From Alphaproteobacteria bacterium (GTDB lineage: Bacteria; Pseudomonadota; Alphaproteobacteria; Rickettsiales; RI-342): a stretch of DNA of 8,294 nucleotides. The notes under the pieces were generated by a model. The model saw only the letters and a list, made by a program, of their open reading frames with translations, was not told the origin of the DNA and made no database searches. The position numbers were made by a program, and so were the translations under genes. The stretch lies in contig JADZBT010000044.1 in NCBI GenBank assembly GCA_020851915.1, positions 1 to 8,294 of the forward strand. The letters run 5' to 3'. Positions 1 to 5,331 of the stretch are shown here, piece by piece (the stretch's first letter is position 1; the number at the start of each line of letters is the position of its first letter).

Positions 1-662
1 CGTTGGTATTTGCGGTGGAACAGCCAGGGATCCATCACGTAGAACAGGTTCTGCACATATTCCGGCGGCAGGAAGCGGTTACTGCGGATGAAGGCGTTGA
101 GCTTGTCCGTGCCTTCGGGATCCAGCGCGATGCGGCGGAAATCGGAGGAATGGAAATCCCATGGCGTGGCGAGCAGTACTAGCTTTGAAACGAGGGAGGG
201 TGTGGCCTGCGCGGCGGCCAGCGCCAGCATGCCGCCCATGCAGTAGCCCGCGAGCGCTACGGGCCGCTGGGTGAGTGCGGCGACGCGCTCGATGGCCGGG
301 ATCAGCCGCATGGCGATGTAGGCGCCGGTATCAAAATCGAGCTCCTCCGCTCCCGGCGAACCCCAGTCGAGCAGGAAGGGGTGTATCCCCTCCGCATGCA
401 GGAAACGCAGCAGGCTGGTGCGCTCGGAAAGATCCAGTACATAAGGACGGTTGATGAGTGAAGGGACGAACAGCACCGCAGGCGCGGCCTTGCTGCGTGC
501 GCCGTAGTCCATTAGGGTGGAGCCTCCCTGCTGCCAGATCACAGGCGGGTCGGGCAGGGTGCGGACATACTCCGCCTCGCGGAAAGCTTTAAGTCCGGCG
601 AGAAGTGCGACGCCGCGATTCAGAGACGCGCTTTGTACTGCGGCGCTTGCGTGGCGGCCCAT
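1..662 (-). CDS. phaC: PHA synthase-like alpha/beta hydrolase (PhaC type), 3' end cut by window edge
   Basis: The first 220 residues are present; the C-terminus lies beyond base 1. PHA synthases polymerise hydroxyacyl-CoA into storage polyester at granule surfaces. The lipase-like box reads A-G-Y-C-M-G-G with the nucleophile Cys141 (codon 242-240), the G-x-C-x-G-G form of PHA synthases rather than the serine of ordinary lipases. Other family-like stretches are LPDPPVIWQQG (36-46), VLFVPSLINRPYVLDL (63-78), FLLDWGSPG (96-104), a conserved-looking ATPWDF after the nucleophile strand, and a DPW near the cut end. The box position fits the roughly 355-residue class III enzymes, whose cysteine is near residue 149. 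The catalytic Asp and His should lie outside the window. The start chosen is ATG 662-660, with AGG directly before it and no well-spaced ribosome binding site, so translation may be coupled to the upstream gene it overlaps by 74 bases. It could instead be a PhaC-like hydrolase with another substrate. The symbol is by family, not proven. Confidence 0.8.
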   Translation of the reverse strand, partial: MGRHASAAVQSASLNRGVALLAGLKAFREAEYVRTLPDPPVIWQQGGSTLMDYGARSKAAPAVLFVPSLINRPYVLDLSERTSLLRFLHAEGIHPFLLDWGSPGAEELDFDTGAYIAMRLIPAIERVAALTQRPVALAGYCMGGMLALAAAQATPSLVSKLVLLATPWDFHSSDFRRIALDPEGTDKLNAFIRSNRFLPPEYVQNLFYVMDPWLFHRKYQ

Positions 663-1029
663 CCTGCGTACGAGGTTTTGTGACTTTTTCCGCAAGTCGC
701 GATTCCAGGGCGGCAATCCGTCCTTCGCATGCTGCAAGGCGGCGGGCGAGCTCATCATACTGAGCAGCATCAGCCCGAGATGCAGGCCGAGCGCCGCCGG
801 AGGCACTTCCACCTTGCTGGAATGCGTTGAGGAATGGGAGGTTCGTGCCATATTGTCCCCAGTTGGCCGACGATTTGCCCGCGCCGCCTTGCGTATTCTG
901 CATCATTTGCAGCATGGAAAGCAAGTTGCTGACGGCGCGCGGGTCGGTCATCATCGCCGCCATCTGCTCCTGCCACAGATCCATGAAGGATTCTGCGGGG
1001 GTTTCGTCGGAATAGTCGTCGTCGCTCAT
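589..1029 (-). CDS. Small coiled-coil protein with basic tail, possible PHA synthase partner (PhaE/PhaR/PhaM-like)
   Basis: This 146-residue protein is acidic at its N-terminus (MSDDDYSDE). It then has a Met-rich helical stretch (FMDLWQEQMAAMM, 15-27, and SNLLSMLQMMQ, 34-44), a Gly/Ser/Asn-rich linker (46-83), a heptad-like coiled coil (about 86-115) and a strongly basic tail with 14 Lys/Arg in residues 115-146. The SD-like AAAAGG lies 9 bases before the ATG. The gene sits directly upstream of, and overlaps, the PhaC-like gene. Class III and IV PHA synthases need a second subunit (PhaE or PhaR), and Ralstonia PhaM is a synthase activator with a basic, DNA-binding C-terminus. The layout here (helical head, coiled coil, basic tail, adjacent phaC) fits such a partner, and the tail suggests nucleoid contact. 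This is inference from architecture and context; I do not recognise a family signature. An alternative is that the two frames were once one gene separated by a frameshift. Confidence 0.75.
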   Translation of the reverse strand: MSDDDYSDETPAESFMDLWQEQMAAMMTDPRAVSNLLSMLQMMQNTQGGAGKSSANWGQYGTNLPFLNAFQQGGSASGGARPASRADAAQYDELARRLAACEGRIAALESRLAEKVTKPRTQDGPPRKRRSTKRVSESRRRTSRRT

Positions 1030-1110
1030 ATGCTCACGCCTTTTCTCTACCCTTTTACCTTACTCCCGCTATAAATACCAAGGACTTCATTATATATCTG
1101 AGGAAATACC
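1030..1110. promoter_or_regulatory. Divergent intergenic region of the phaC-side operon and the coiled-coil gene
   Basis: These 81 bases separate two outward-facing genes and must hold both promoters unless these lie inside genes. It contains AT-rich blocks (TATAAATA near 1071 and TTATATATC near 1089). The minus-strand gene has AAAAGG 9 bases before its start. The plus-strand gene has TGAGGAAA shortly before its ATG. I cannot assign -35/-10 boxes with confidence. Confidence 0.5.
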
Positions 1111-1428
1111 ATGCCGCCCAAAGCCAAAACAAAAACCGAACCCGACGCGGTGCTTGACGCGCTGAAGGACGTCACCGCTCAGCTGAAACGCATGGAGAAG
1201 AAGGTCGATAAGCTGGAATTGCGCCTCGCCGAGCTGCGCGAGCATCAGGAACATATGCGTAAGAATCAGGTCACCCTCTATGGCCGCCTGCTGGTGACCC
1301 GCAAGAACCTCATCGAGCTGTTCAACGGCGAGCGTCCCTCCATGACCCGGAACGAAGCGAAGGAACTGGGGAGTGGCCGTCACCCGCTGCTGGCGGAACG
1401 CGCAGGGTCGAAGCGCAAGACGCATTGA
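1111..1428 (+). CDS. Hypothetical small coiled-coil protein
   Basis: The 105-residue product is highly charged and has no signal peptide or membrane segment. Residues 1-12 are Lys-rich. Residues about 13-58 form a long amphipathic helix with heptad spacing (LKDVTAQLKRMEKKVDKLEL and onward), typical of a dimeric coiled coil. A second, less charged block follows (VTLYGRLLVTRKNLIELF, 54-71), then a basic C-terminal tail ending KRKTH. A clear SD-like TGAGGAAA precedes the ATG with good spacing, which supports real translation. It is divergent from the PHA-synthase-like pair and followed by a palindromic repeat. I do not recognise the family. The shared intergenic region makes co-regulation with the PHA genes possible, but nothing in the protein shows it. 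Confidence 0.7.
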   Translation: MPPKAKTKTEPDAVLDALKDVTAQLKRMEKKVDKLELRLAELREHQEHMRKNQVTLYGRLLVTRKNLIELFNGERPSMTRNEAKELGSGRHPLLAERAGSKRKTH

Positions 1429-1440
1429 GGTTGATAATGT

Positions 1441-1534
1441 GAGGATGCCATCCCGGTGCAGGCCGGGATCTCATATATCCAGCGGAGCTGTGCGAGAGAT
1501 AAGATCCCGGCCTGCACCGGGATGGCACATCCTC
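1441..1534. repeat. Nested inverted repeat (two REP-like hairpins in opposite orientation)
   Basis: The arm 1448-1470 is an exact reverse complement of 1503-1525, and 1441-1447 pairs with 1528-1534, leaving a 2-base bulge at 1526-1527. The arms enclose a 32-base loop (1471-1502). Each arm is itself a hairpin, ATCCCGG with a 6-base loop and CCGGGAT (1450-1469 and 1504-1523). It lies between two convergent genes and could stop transcription from both sides, although there is no T tract. The form resembles REP/BIME-type intergenic elements, and GC-rich ATCCCGG...CCGGGAT palindromes are, from memory, frequent in alphaproteobacterial genomes. Confidence 0.85.
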
Positions 1535-1543
1535 TGGGGAGAG

Positions 1544-2428
1544 TTAACCCAGCAGTATCGCCCCGAACACCAGCGCGCCCACCAGCACGTTCGATTTGAA
1601 GGTCTTCATGGCGGAGGTGGGGTTGTCGAGATCGACGAAGTGTATCTGCGCGTAGAAGATTCCCGCGATAATCGGCAGTGCGGCATAGAATTGCCAGCCC
1701 AGACCGGCGGTGAATCCGGCCAGCGCGAGAAACGCGGTACTCGCGCCGTAGAACATCATCAGCCATTGCTTGGTGTCCTTGCCCAGCTTGAGGGCGGTGG
1801 ACTTCACTCCCACCAGCAGGTCGTCCTCCTTGTCCTGATGGGCGTAGATGGTGTCGTAGCCGAGCGTCCAGAAAATGCCCGCGCAGTAAAGCGCATAGGC
1901 TGCTGGGGATAGCTCCCCCATCATCGCCGTCCAGCCCAGCAGCGCGCCCCAGTTGAAGGTAAAGCCGAGGAACAGCTGCGGCCAGTAGGTGATGCGCTTC
2001 ATGTAAGGGTAGAGAAGTATCAACGCCAGCGATGCGAGGCCCAGCAGGATGGTCTGGTAGTTGAACCATACCAGCACCAATAGCCCCACGGCCAGCTCTG
2101 CACCGAGGAATTTGAAGGCCTGCCGGGTGGTGATCATGCCGCTGGCCAGCGGTCGGGTGCGCGTGCGCTCCACTTTGGCGTCGAATTTCTGGTCAATGAT
2201 GTCGTTGAGCGTGCATCCCGCGCCGCGCATCGCCACCGATCCGAGGAAGAACAGGAATAAGTGAAGATAGGAGGGGAGATACCCCATGGCTTCTGCGGCC
2301 AGTGCCGTGCCCCACCAGCAGGGCCACATCAGCAGCCAGATGCCCGCAGGCTGGTGCAGGCGCATCAGCATCACGTAGGGTTGAAGCTTCTGTGGTGTGA
2401 TCTTGAGAACGAAATCCTGAAAAGCCAT
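1544..2428 (-). CDS. ubiA: 4-hydroxybenzoate polyprenyltransferase
   Basis: UbiA is an inner-membrane enzyme that joins a polyprenyl diphosphate tail to 4-hydroxybenzoate, the committed membrane step of ubiquinone synthesis. At 294 residues it has the normal family length. Both Asp-rich, Mg-diphosphate-binding motifs are visible: N75-D76-x-x-D79-x-x-x-D83 followed by RTRTRPLASG, and D192-x-x-Y195-x-x-x-D199-x-x-x-D203. About eight or nine hydrophobic helices cover the rest, including WLLMWPCWWG (31-40) in the first helix. There is no SD sequence before the ATG. A -35/-10-like pair on the minus strand (TTGTAA 2462-2457, CAATAT 2440-2435) would place the transcript start at the ATG itself, so a leaderless mRNA is possible. 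It is divergent from rsmE. The ubiquinone it supports is the electron carrier upstream of the cytochrome oxidase whose genes end the window. Confidence 0.96.
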   Translation of the reverse strand: MAFQDFVLKITPQKLQPYVMLMRLHQPAGIWLLMWPCWWGTALAAEAMGYLPSYLHLFLFFLGSVAMRGAGCTLNDIIDQKFDAKVERTRTRPLASGMITTRQAFKFLGAELAVGLLVLVWFNYQTILLGLASLALILLYPYMKRITYWPQLFLGFTFNWGALLGWTAMMGELSPAAYALYCAGIFWTLGYDTIYAHQDKEDDLLVGVKSTALKLGKDTKQWLMMFYGASTAFLALAGFTAGLGWQFYAALPIIAGIFYAQIHFVDLDNPTSAMKTFKSNVLVGALVFGAILLG

Positions 2429-2488
2429 AGGGGCATATTGAATAGTTTTGCGTGAATTACAAGTGGGGAATTGCTAGTAACATAGTCC
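2429..2488. promoter_or_regulatory. Divergent ubiA/rsmE promoter region with a shared -35-like element
   Basis: TTACAA (2457-2462) reads TTGTAA on the minus strand and could serve as a -35 box both ways. Toward ubiA, 16 bases lead to CAATAT (2440-2435), predicting a start at about 2428. Toward rsmE, 15 bases lead to TAACAT (2478-2483), predicting a start at about 2490. Neither gene has an SD sequence. The matches to sigma-70 consensus are only 3-4 of 6 per box, so this is tentative. Confidence 0.35.
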
Positions 2489-3214
2489 ATGAAACCCATT
2501 CGCCTATATGTGAATGAGCCGCTCTCAGTAGGAGGGCAGGCGATGCTCGATGCACCGCAAGCGCATTACGTGCAGCATGTGATGCGTTGCCGCGAGGGCG
2601 ATGGTGCGCTGCTGTTCAACGGGCGCGATGGCGAGTGGCGCGCGGAGTTTCGCCATATCGGCAAGAAATCCGCCGAGCTGCGACTGCTGGAGCAGACCCA
2701 ACCACAAAAAACCGAGCCGGACATCTGGCTGGCCTTCGCGCCCATCAAGCATGGCCGCATCGATTTTCTTGCCGAGAAGGCGACGGAGCTGGGGGCGTCG
2801 GCGCTGATCCCGGTCATCACCGCGCACACCATTGTCTCGCGGGTGAATACAGAACGGCTTCAGGCCAATGCCGTCGAAGCGGCGGAGCAATCCGAGCGCC
2901 TTTCCGTGCCGGAGGTGCGTGAGCCGGTGCGGCTGGAGAACCTGCTGGGCGCATGGCCGGACGGGCGATTGTTGTTCGTTGGCGATGAACGCGGCGGTGG
3001 AGTTCCTATCGTGCAGGCGGCGGCGGAGGCAAAAGGCACACCCGTGGCGCTGTTGATAGGCCCTGAAGGCGGATTCAGCGCTGCGGAGTTTGAAATACTG
3101 GAGCGGCTGCCCTATATCAGACGGGTCGGTCTGGGCCCGCGCGTGTTGCGCGCTGATACCGCAGCCCTCGCGGCGCTCGCCTGTCTTCAGGCGGCGCGCG
3201 GCGATTGGGGATGA
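2489..3214 (+). CDS. rsmE: 16S rRNA (uracil-1498-N3)-methyltransferase
   Basis: RsmE methylates N3 of U1498 in the decoding region of 16S rRNA in assembled 30S subunits, using S-adenosylmethionine. The 241-residue length is typical. The N-terminal part (1-70) matches the PUA-like RNA-binding domain, and the rest is a SPOUT (trefoil-knot) methyltransferase. Diagnostic motifs are KATELGASALIP (97-108), AEQSERLSVP (132-141), GPEGGFS (191-197) and the knot motif LGPRVLRADTA (215-225). The ATG at 2489 gives the family-like N-terminus MKPIRLYVN, but no SD sequence precedes it. The last codon is 17 bases before gshA, so the two are very likely one transcript. Confidence 0.95.
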   Translation: MKPIRLYVNEPLSVGGQAMLDAPQAHYVQHVMRCREGDGALLFNGRDGEWRAEFRHIGKKSAELRLLEQTQPQKTEPDIWLAFAPIKHGRIDFLAEKATELGASALIPVITAHTIVSRVNTERLQANAVEAAEQSERLSVPEVREPVRLENLLGAWPDGRLLFVGDERGGGVPIVQAAAEAKGTPVALLIGPEGGFSAAEFEILERLPYIRRVGLGPRVLRADTAALAALACLQAARGDWG

Positions 3215-3231
3215 TATAAAGGCAGGAACGC

Positions 3232-4494
3232 ATGACCCCTATTCTCCAGACGATCGACGGCCTTCTCACATCACGTGGGCACGAAGTGCAGGCGTGGCTG
3301 GACGCCCGTAACGCGGAGGTTGCTCCATTCTTCTACGGCTCGGTAGACCTGCGCCATTCGGGTACGAAGTTAGTGCCGGTGGATATGAACATATTTCCGG
3401 CGGGCTGGAATAATATCTCGCCCGCAGCGCGGACGCGGGCGGCGGAATATCTCAGTCGTTGTTTCGCGCGCCGGACGCCGCCGGTGAAGAAAGTGCTCAT
3501 TCTGCCTGAGAGCCATACGCGTAACCTCTATTACCTCGATAATATCTCGGCACTGAAGGGTATCTTCGAGGATGCGGGCACGGAGGTGCGGCTGGGCGGT
3601 GTCGGCGAGGAGATAACCGATCGGTTGGAGCTGACCTCGGCTTCTGGCCATGCGCTGGTCATCGAACCGATCCGTCTGCGCGAAGAGGGCGGTAAATGCC
3701 CGGTGCTGGAAACGCACAGCGGGTTCCAGCCGGATTTTATCGTGGTCAATAACGACTTTTCCGACGGCCCGCCGGAGATGCTCACGCGCTGCACGAAGCA
3801 GCCGGTGGTTCCTCCGGTAGGGATGGGCTGGTATCGCCGCCGCAAATGGGTGCATTTCGAGTCCTACGCGGCCGTCGTGGATCGGTTCGGCGCGGAGTTC
3901 GGCATCGATCCATGGCTGCTCTCGGCGGTATACCATCGCTGCGGGAAGATCAATTTCAAGGAACAGACGGGCGTTGAATGCCTTGCGCTGGGCGTGGAGA
4001 AGGTGCTGCACCGCGTGCGCCAGAAATACGCCGAATACGGGATAACGGACGCGCCCTATGTCTATATCAAGGCGGATGCGGGTACTTACGGTATGGGCAT
4101 TATGACCGCGCACTCGGGCGATGAAATATACGAGATGAACAAGAAGATCCGTAACAAGATGCACACCACCAAGGGCGGAGTGACCAATTCCGAGGTGGTG
4201 ATACAGGAAGGCATCCCGACCATCGACCGGGTGGACGGGCATCCCGCCGAGCCGATGCTCTATATGATCGACGGCAAGCCGGTGGGAGGGGCGTACCGTG
4301 TCAATGAGGGGCGCGATGCCGAGAACAGCCTCAATGCGCCGGGGATGCGTTTCGAGCGCATGTGCGACACGACCGAGGGCAAGCTGGTGGATGCCACCAA
4401 GGTAACGGGCTGCAACTTCGGCGTCTACGGTCTGATGGCGCAGTTGGCTTCGATTGCGGCGGCGCGTGAGGCGTATGAGGTGTACGATATTTAG
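3232..4494 (+). CDS. gshA: Glutamate--cysteine ligase, Acidithiobacillus-type GshA family
   Basis: The enzyme joins glutamate and cysteine with ATP to form gamma-glutamylcysteine, the first step of glutathione synthesis in the cytoplasm. The 420-residue protein matches, from memory, the small family modelled as TIGR02049 (gshA_ferroox) rather than the enterobacterial or plant-like GshA classes. Landmarks are KLVPVDMNIFPAGWNN (46-61), LILPESHTRNLYYLDN (89-104), the glycine-rich likely nucleotide-binding YIKADAGTYGMGIM (278-291), VVIQEGIPT (322-330), EPMLYMIDGKPVGGAYRVN (340-358) and ENSLNAPGMRF (364-374). AGGA at 3224-3227 precedes the ATG by 4 bases. It forms a probable operon with rsmE. A glutathione synthetase (gshB) gene is not in the window. 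Function rests on family assignment; the fold and the neighbourhood agree with it. Confidence 0.85.
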   Translation: MTPILQTIDGLLTSRGHEVQAWLDARNAEVAPFFYGSVDLRHSGTKLVPVDMNIFPAGWNNISPAARTRAAEYLSRCFARRTPPVKKVLILPESHTRNLYYLDNISALKGIFEDAGTEVRLGGVGEEITDRLELTSASGHALVIEPIRLREEGGKCPVLETHSGFQPDFIVVNNDFSDGPPEMLTRCTKQPVVPPVGMGWYRRRKWVHFESYAAVVDRFGAEFGIDPWLLSAVYHRCGKINFKEQTGVECLALGVEKVLHRVRQKYAEYGITDAPYVYIKADAGTYGMGIMTAHSGDEIYEMNKKIRNKMHTTKGGVTNSEVVIQEGIPTIDRVDGHPAEPMLYMIDGKPVGGAYRVNEGRDAENSLNAPGMRFERMCDTTEGKLVDATKVTGCNFGVYGLMAQLASIAAAREAYEVYDI

Positions 4495-4520
4495 TGGTCA
4501 GCGGCCAGTGATCCGTGACT

Positions 4521-4531
4521 CCCTAATAGGG
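4521..4531. terminator. Short palindrome between convergent genes (weak terminator candidate)
   Basis: CCCTAATAGGG is a 5-base stem around a single A. It lies at the 3' ends of gshA and the convergent 117-residue gene and overlaps the latter's stop codon. There is no T run, so intrinsic termination here is doubtful. Confidence 0.2.
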
Positions 4532-4876
4532 CGAATCGACGTCTTCTACTCGGAATTTGGCAGATTCTTCAGTTTTTTTTTCAAAGGGGAGCATGTTGTA
4601 CTGCGCCGCCATCTCCTCACGCACTTCCTCGGAGGGATCGCCCTGACCGGCGGCGATCACTTCGCCATATTCGCGCAGGTCGAATTTCTCTTTGTTTTCT
4701 AGCTTGCTGCGGACGACGTAGAAGTTCTTGGCGGAGACCTTCAGGTAGCAATAGACCTTCTCGGCAAAGACGTTGAGTCCCTGAACGAGCACGACGGCCT
4801 CTTCCGGGGAACTGGTCGCGTCATCCTCGGAGGGGGATATCCCCATGGCCTTTGCTGTCCATTTATTTTCGGTCAT
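4523..4876 (-). CDS. Hypothetical soluble protein, 117 residues
   Basis: The product has no signal peptide, membrane helix or metal-binding motif. The first 26 residues look flexible and acidic (SPSEDDATSSPEE). A folded core follows (VVLVQGLNVFAEKVYCYLKV, 28-47, then NFYVVRSKLENKEKFDLREYG, split by charged turns). After it come an AAGQGDPSEEVREEM segment (about 75-89) and an acidic C-terminus. The long, uninterrupted frame and balanced composition suggest a real gene that converges on gshA. No SD sequence is visible before the ATG. An inverted repeat lies 24 bases upstream, possibly an operator or part of the promoter. I do not recognise the family. Confidence 0.7.
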   Translation of the reverse strand: MTENKWTAKAMGISPSEDDATSSPEEAVVLVQGLNVFAEKVYCYLKVSAKNFYVVRSKLENKEKFDLREYGEVIAAGQGDPSEEVREEMAAQYNMLPFEKKTEESAKFRVEDVDSPY

Positions 4877-4899
4877 TCAGGAGCCAGCCCGCTGAGTTA

Positions 4900-4924
4900 T
4901 TCTCTAACCCTCTAATATAGAGAA
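4900..4924. promoter_or_regulatory. Operator-like inverted repeat upstream of the 117-residue gene
   Basis: TTCTCTA (4900-4906) and TAGAGAA (4918-4924) are exact reverse complements 11 bases apart. The repeat lies 24 bases before the start codon of the minus-strand gene, where a promoter would be expected. On the minus strand a TATATT-like box falls within it. Binding by a dimeric regulator is inferred from symmetry only. Confidence 0.35.
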
Positions 4925-4997
4925 ATTCCGCAAATATTACAGGATAAACTTCGGTGCAGCAGGGCGGGAGGGATTTTTTAGGGGATTTGAGGTAAAT

Positions 4998-5042
4998 ATG
5001 TCTAAAATTTTAGGTATCGGGTGGATGAAACCGCAGTGCTAA
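4998..5042 (+). other. Micro-ORF with ribosome binding site, MSKILGIGWMKPQC
   Basis: A 14-codon frame starts at ATG 4998 and stops at TAA 5040-5042. GAGG at 4989-4992 is 5 bases before the start. The last codons and the stop overlap the hairpin at 5031-5057, the layout of a leader peptide with an attenuator-like stem. There are no runs of one amino-acid codon, and no plus-strand gene follows within 2 kb, so classic attenuation has no visible target. It may be chance. Confidence 0.25.
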
Positions 5043-5057
5043 CCTCTGGCACTACGG
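5031..5057. terminator. Hairpin, possible terminator of the 54-codon gene or of a plus-strand transcript
   Basis: CCGCAGTGC (5031-5039) pairs with GCACTACGG (5049-5057) with one mismatch around a 9-base loop. On the plus strand it is followed by TGTTTTAA. On the minus strand it begins 10 bases after the stop codon of the small gene and is followed by TTTCATCC. Either strand could use it; the T runs are short. Confidence 0.45.
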
Positions 5058-5067
5058 TGTTTTAATA

Positions 5068-5232
5068 TCAGCGACCGCGCGATGTATCGTTGTTACGCTG
5101 TGCGACATTAGCGGAGTGGCTAAAGGCCTGGCCGGATACGCCCTGACCAGCGGCCATCAGCTCCTGCGCGAATTTATTGCCTGCCTCAAGGCTGCCATCG
5201 CAAATGTCTAAATTCAAGTCCTGCGGATTCAT
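5068..5232 (-). CDS. Small hypothetical protein, 54 residues
   Basis: Translation gives a hydrophilic peptide beginning MNPQDLNLDICDGSLEAG and continuing NKFAQELMAAGQGVSGQAF (19-37). The C-terminus is Asn/Arg-rich and ends DTSRGR. It has one Cys (11) and no membrane segment or signal peptide. AGGGG (5244-5240) sits 7 bases before the ATG, a better ribosome binding site than several confirmed genes here have. A hairpin follows 10 bases after the stop. Both support a real small gene. The stretch coding AAGQG resembles the AAGQG-coding stretch of the 117-residue gene next door (plus-strand 4644-4661 against 5141-5158), a hint of shared ancestry but too short to prove it. Function unknown. Confidence 0.5.
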   Translation of the reverse strand: MNPQDLNLDICDGSLEAGNKFAQELMAAGQGVSGQAFSHSANVAQRNNDTSRGR

Positions 5233-5271
5233 CTTTTTACCCCTAAAGGTTTTGCGAGTTTTTCTATTCTT

Positions 5272-5294
5272 TCAAGGTATCCTATAAACCTTGA
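5272..5294. promoter_or_regulatory. Operator-like inverted repeat upstream of the 54-codon gene
   Basis: TCAAGGT (5272-5278) and ACCTTGA (5288-5294) are exact reverse complements separated by 9 bases, about 40 bases before the start of the minus-strand small gene. The position suits an operator or a 5'-leader stem. There is no known consensus to match it to. Confidence 0.35.
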
Positions 5295-5331
5295 TTAAAT
5301 ATTAACATCGTTGAGGAAATTTGGCTATGGA

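Noticed and set aside
517..1074. A 185-codon plus-strand frame opposite the basic-tail protein and phaC-like start
   Set aside because: Cys/Arg/Pro-rich translation and no ribosome binding site; it is the antisense of two better-supported genes.
1380..2069. A 229-codon minus-strand frame overlapping ubiA and the palindromic repeat
   Set aside because: It is an out-of-frame reading of ubiA; the ubiA frame has both Asp-rich motifs and membrane helices.
3370..4242. A 290-codon minus-strand frame opposite gshA
   Set aside because: Fully inside a well-supported gene, with His/Arg-rich shadow composition.
5109..5135. Stretch AGCGGAGTGGCTAAAGGCCT resembling the D-arm of a Leu/Ser/Tyr-type tRNA
   Set aside because: No anticodon arm, T arm (GTTCGAATC-like) or acceptor stem pairs around it, and it lies inside the 54-codon gene.
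5295..5306. TTAA...TTAAC pair resembling a CtrA binding site
   Set aside because: The two half-sites are only 3 bases apart instead of the 7 in the CtrA consensus.
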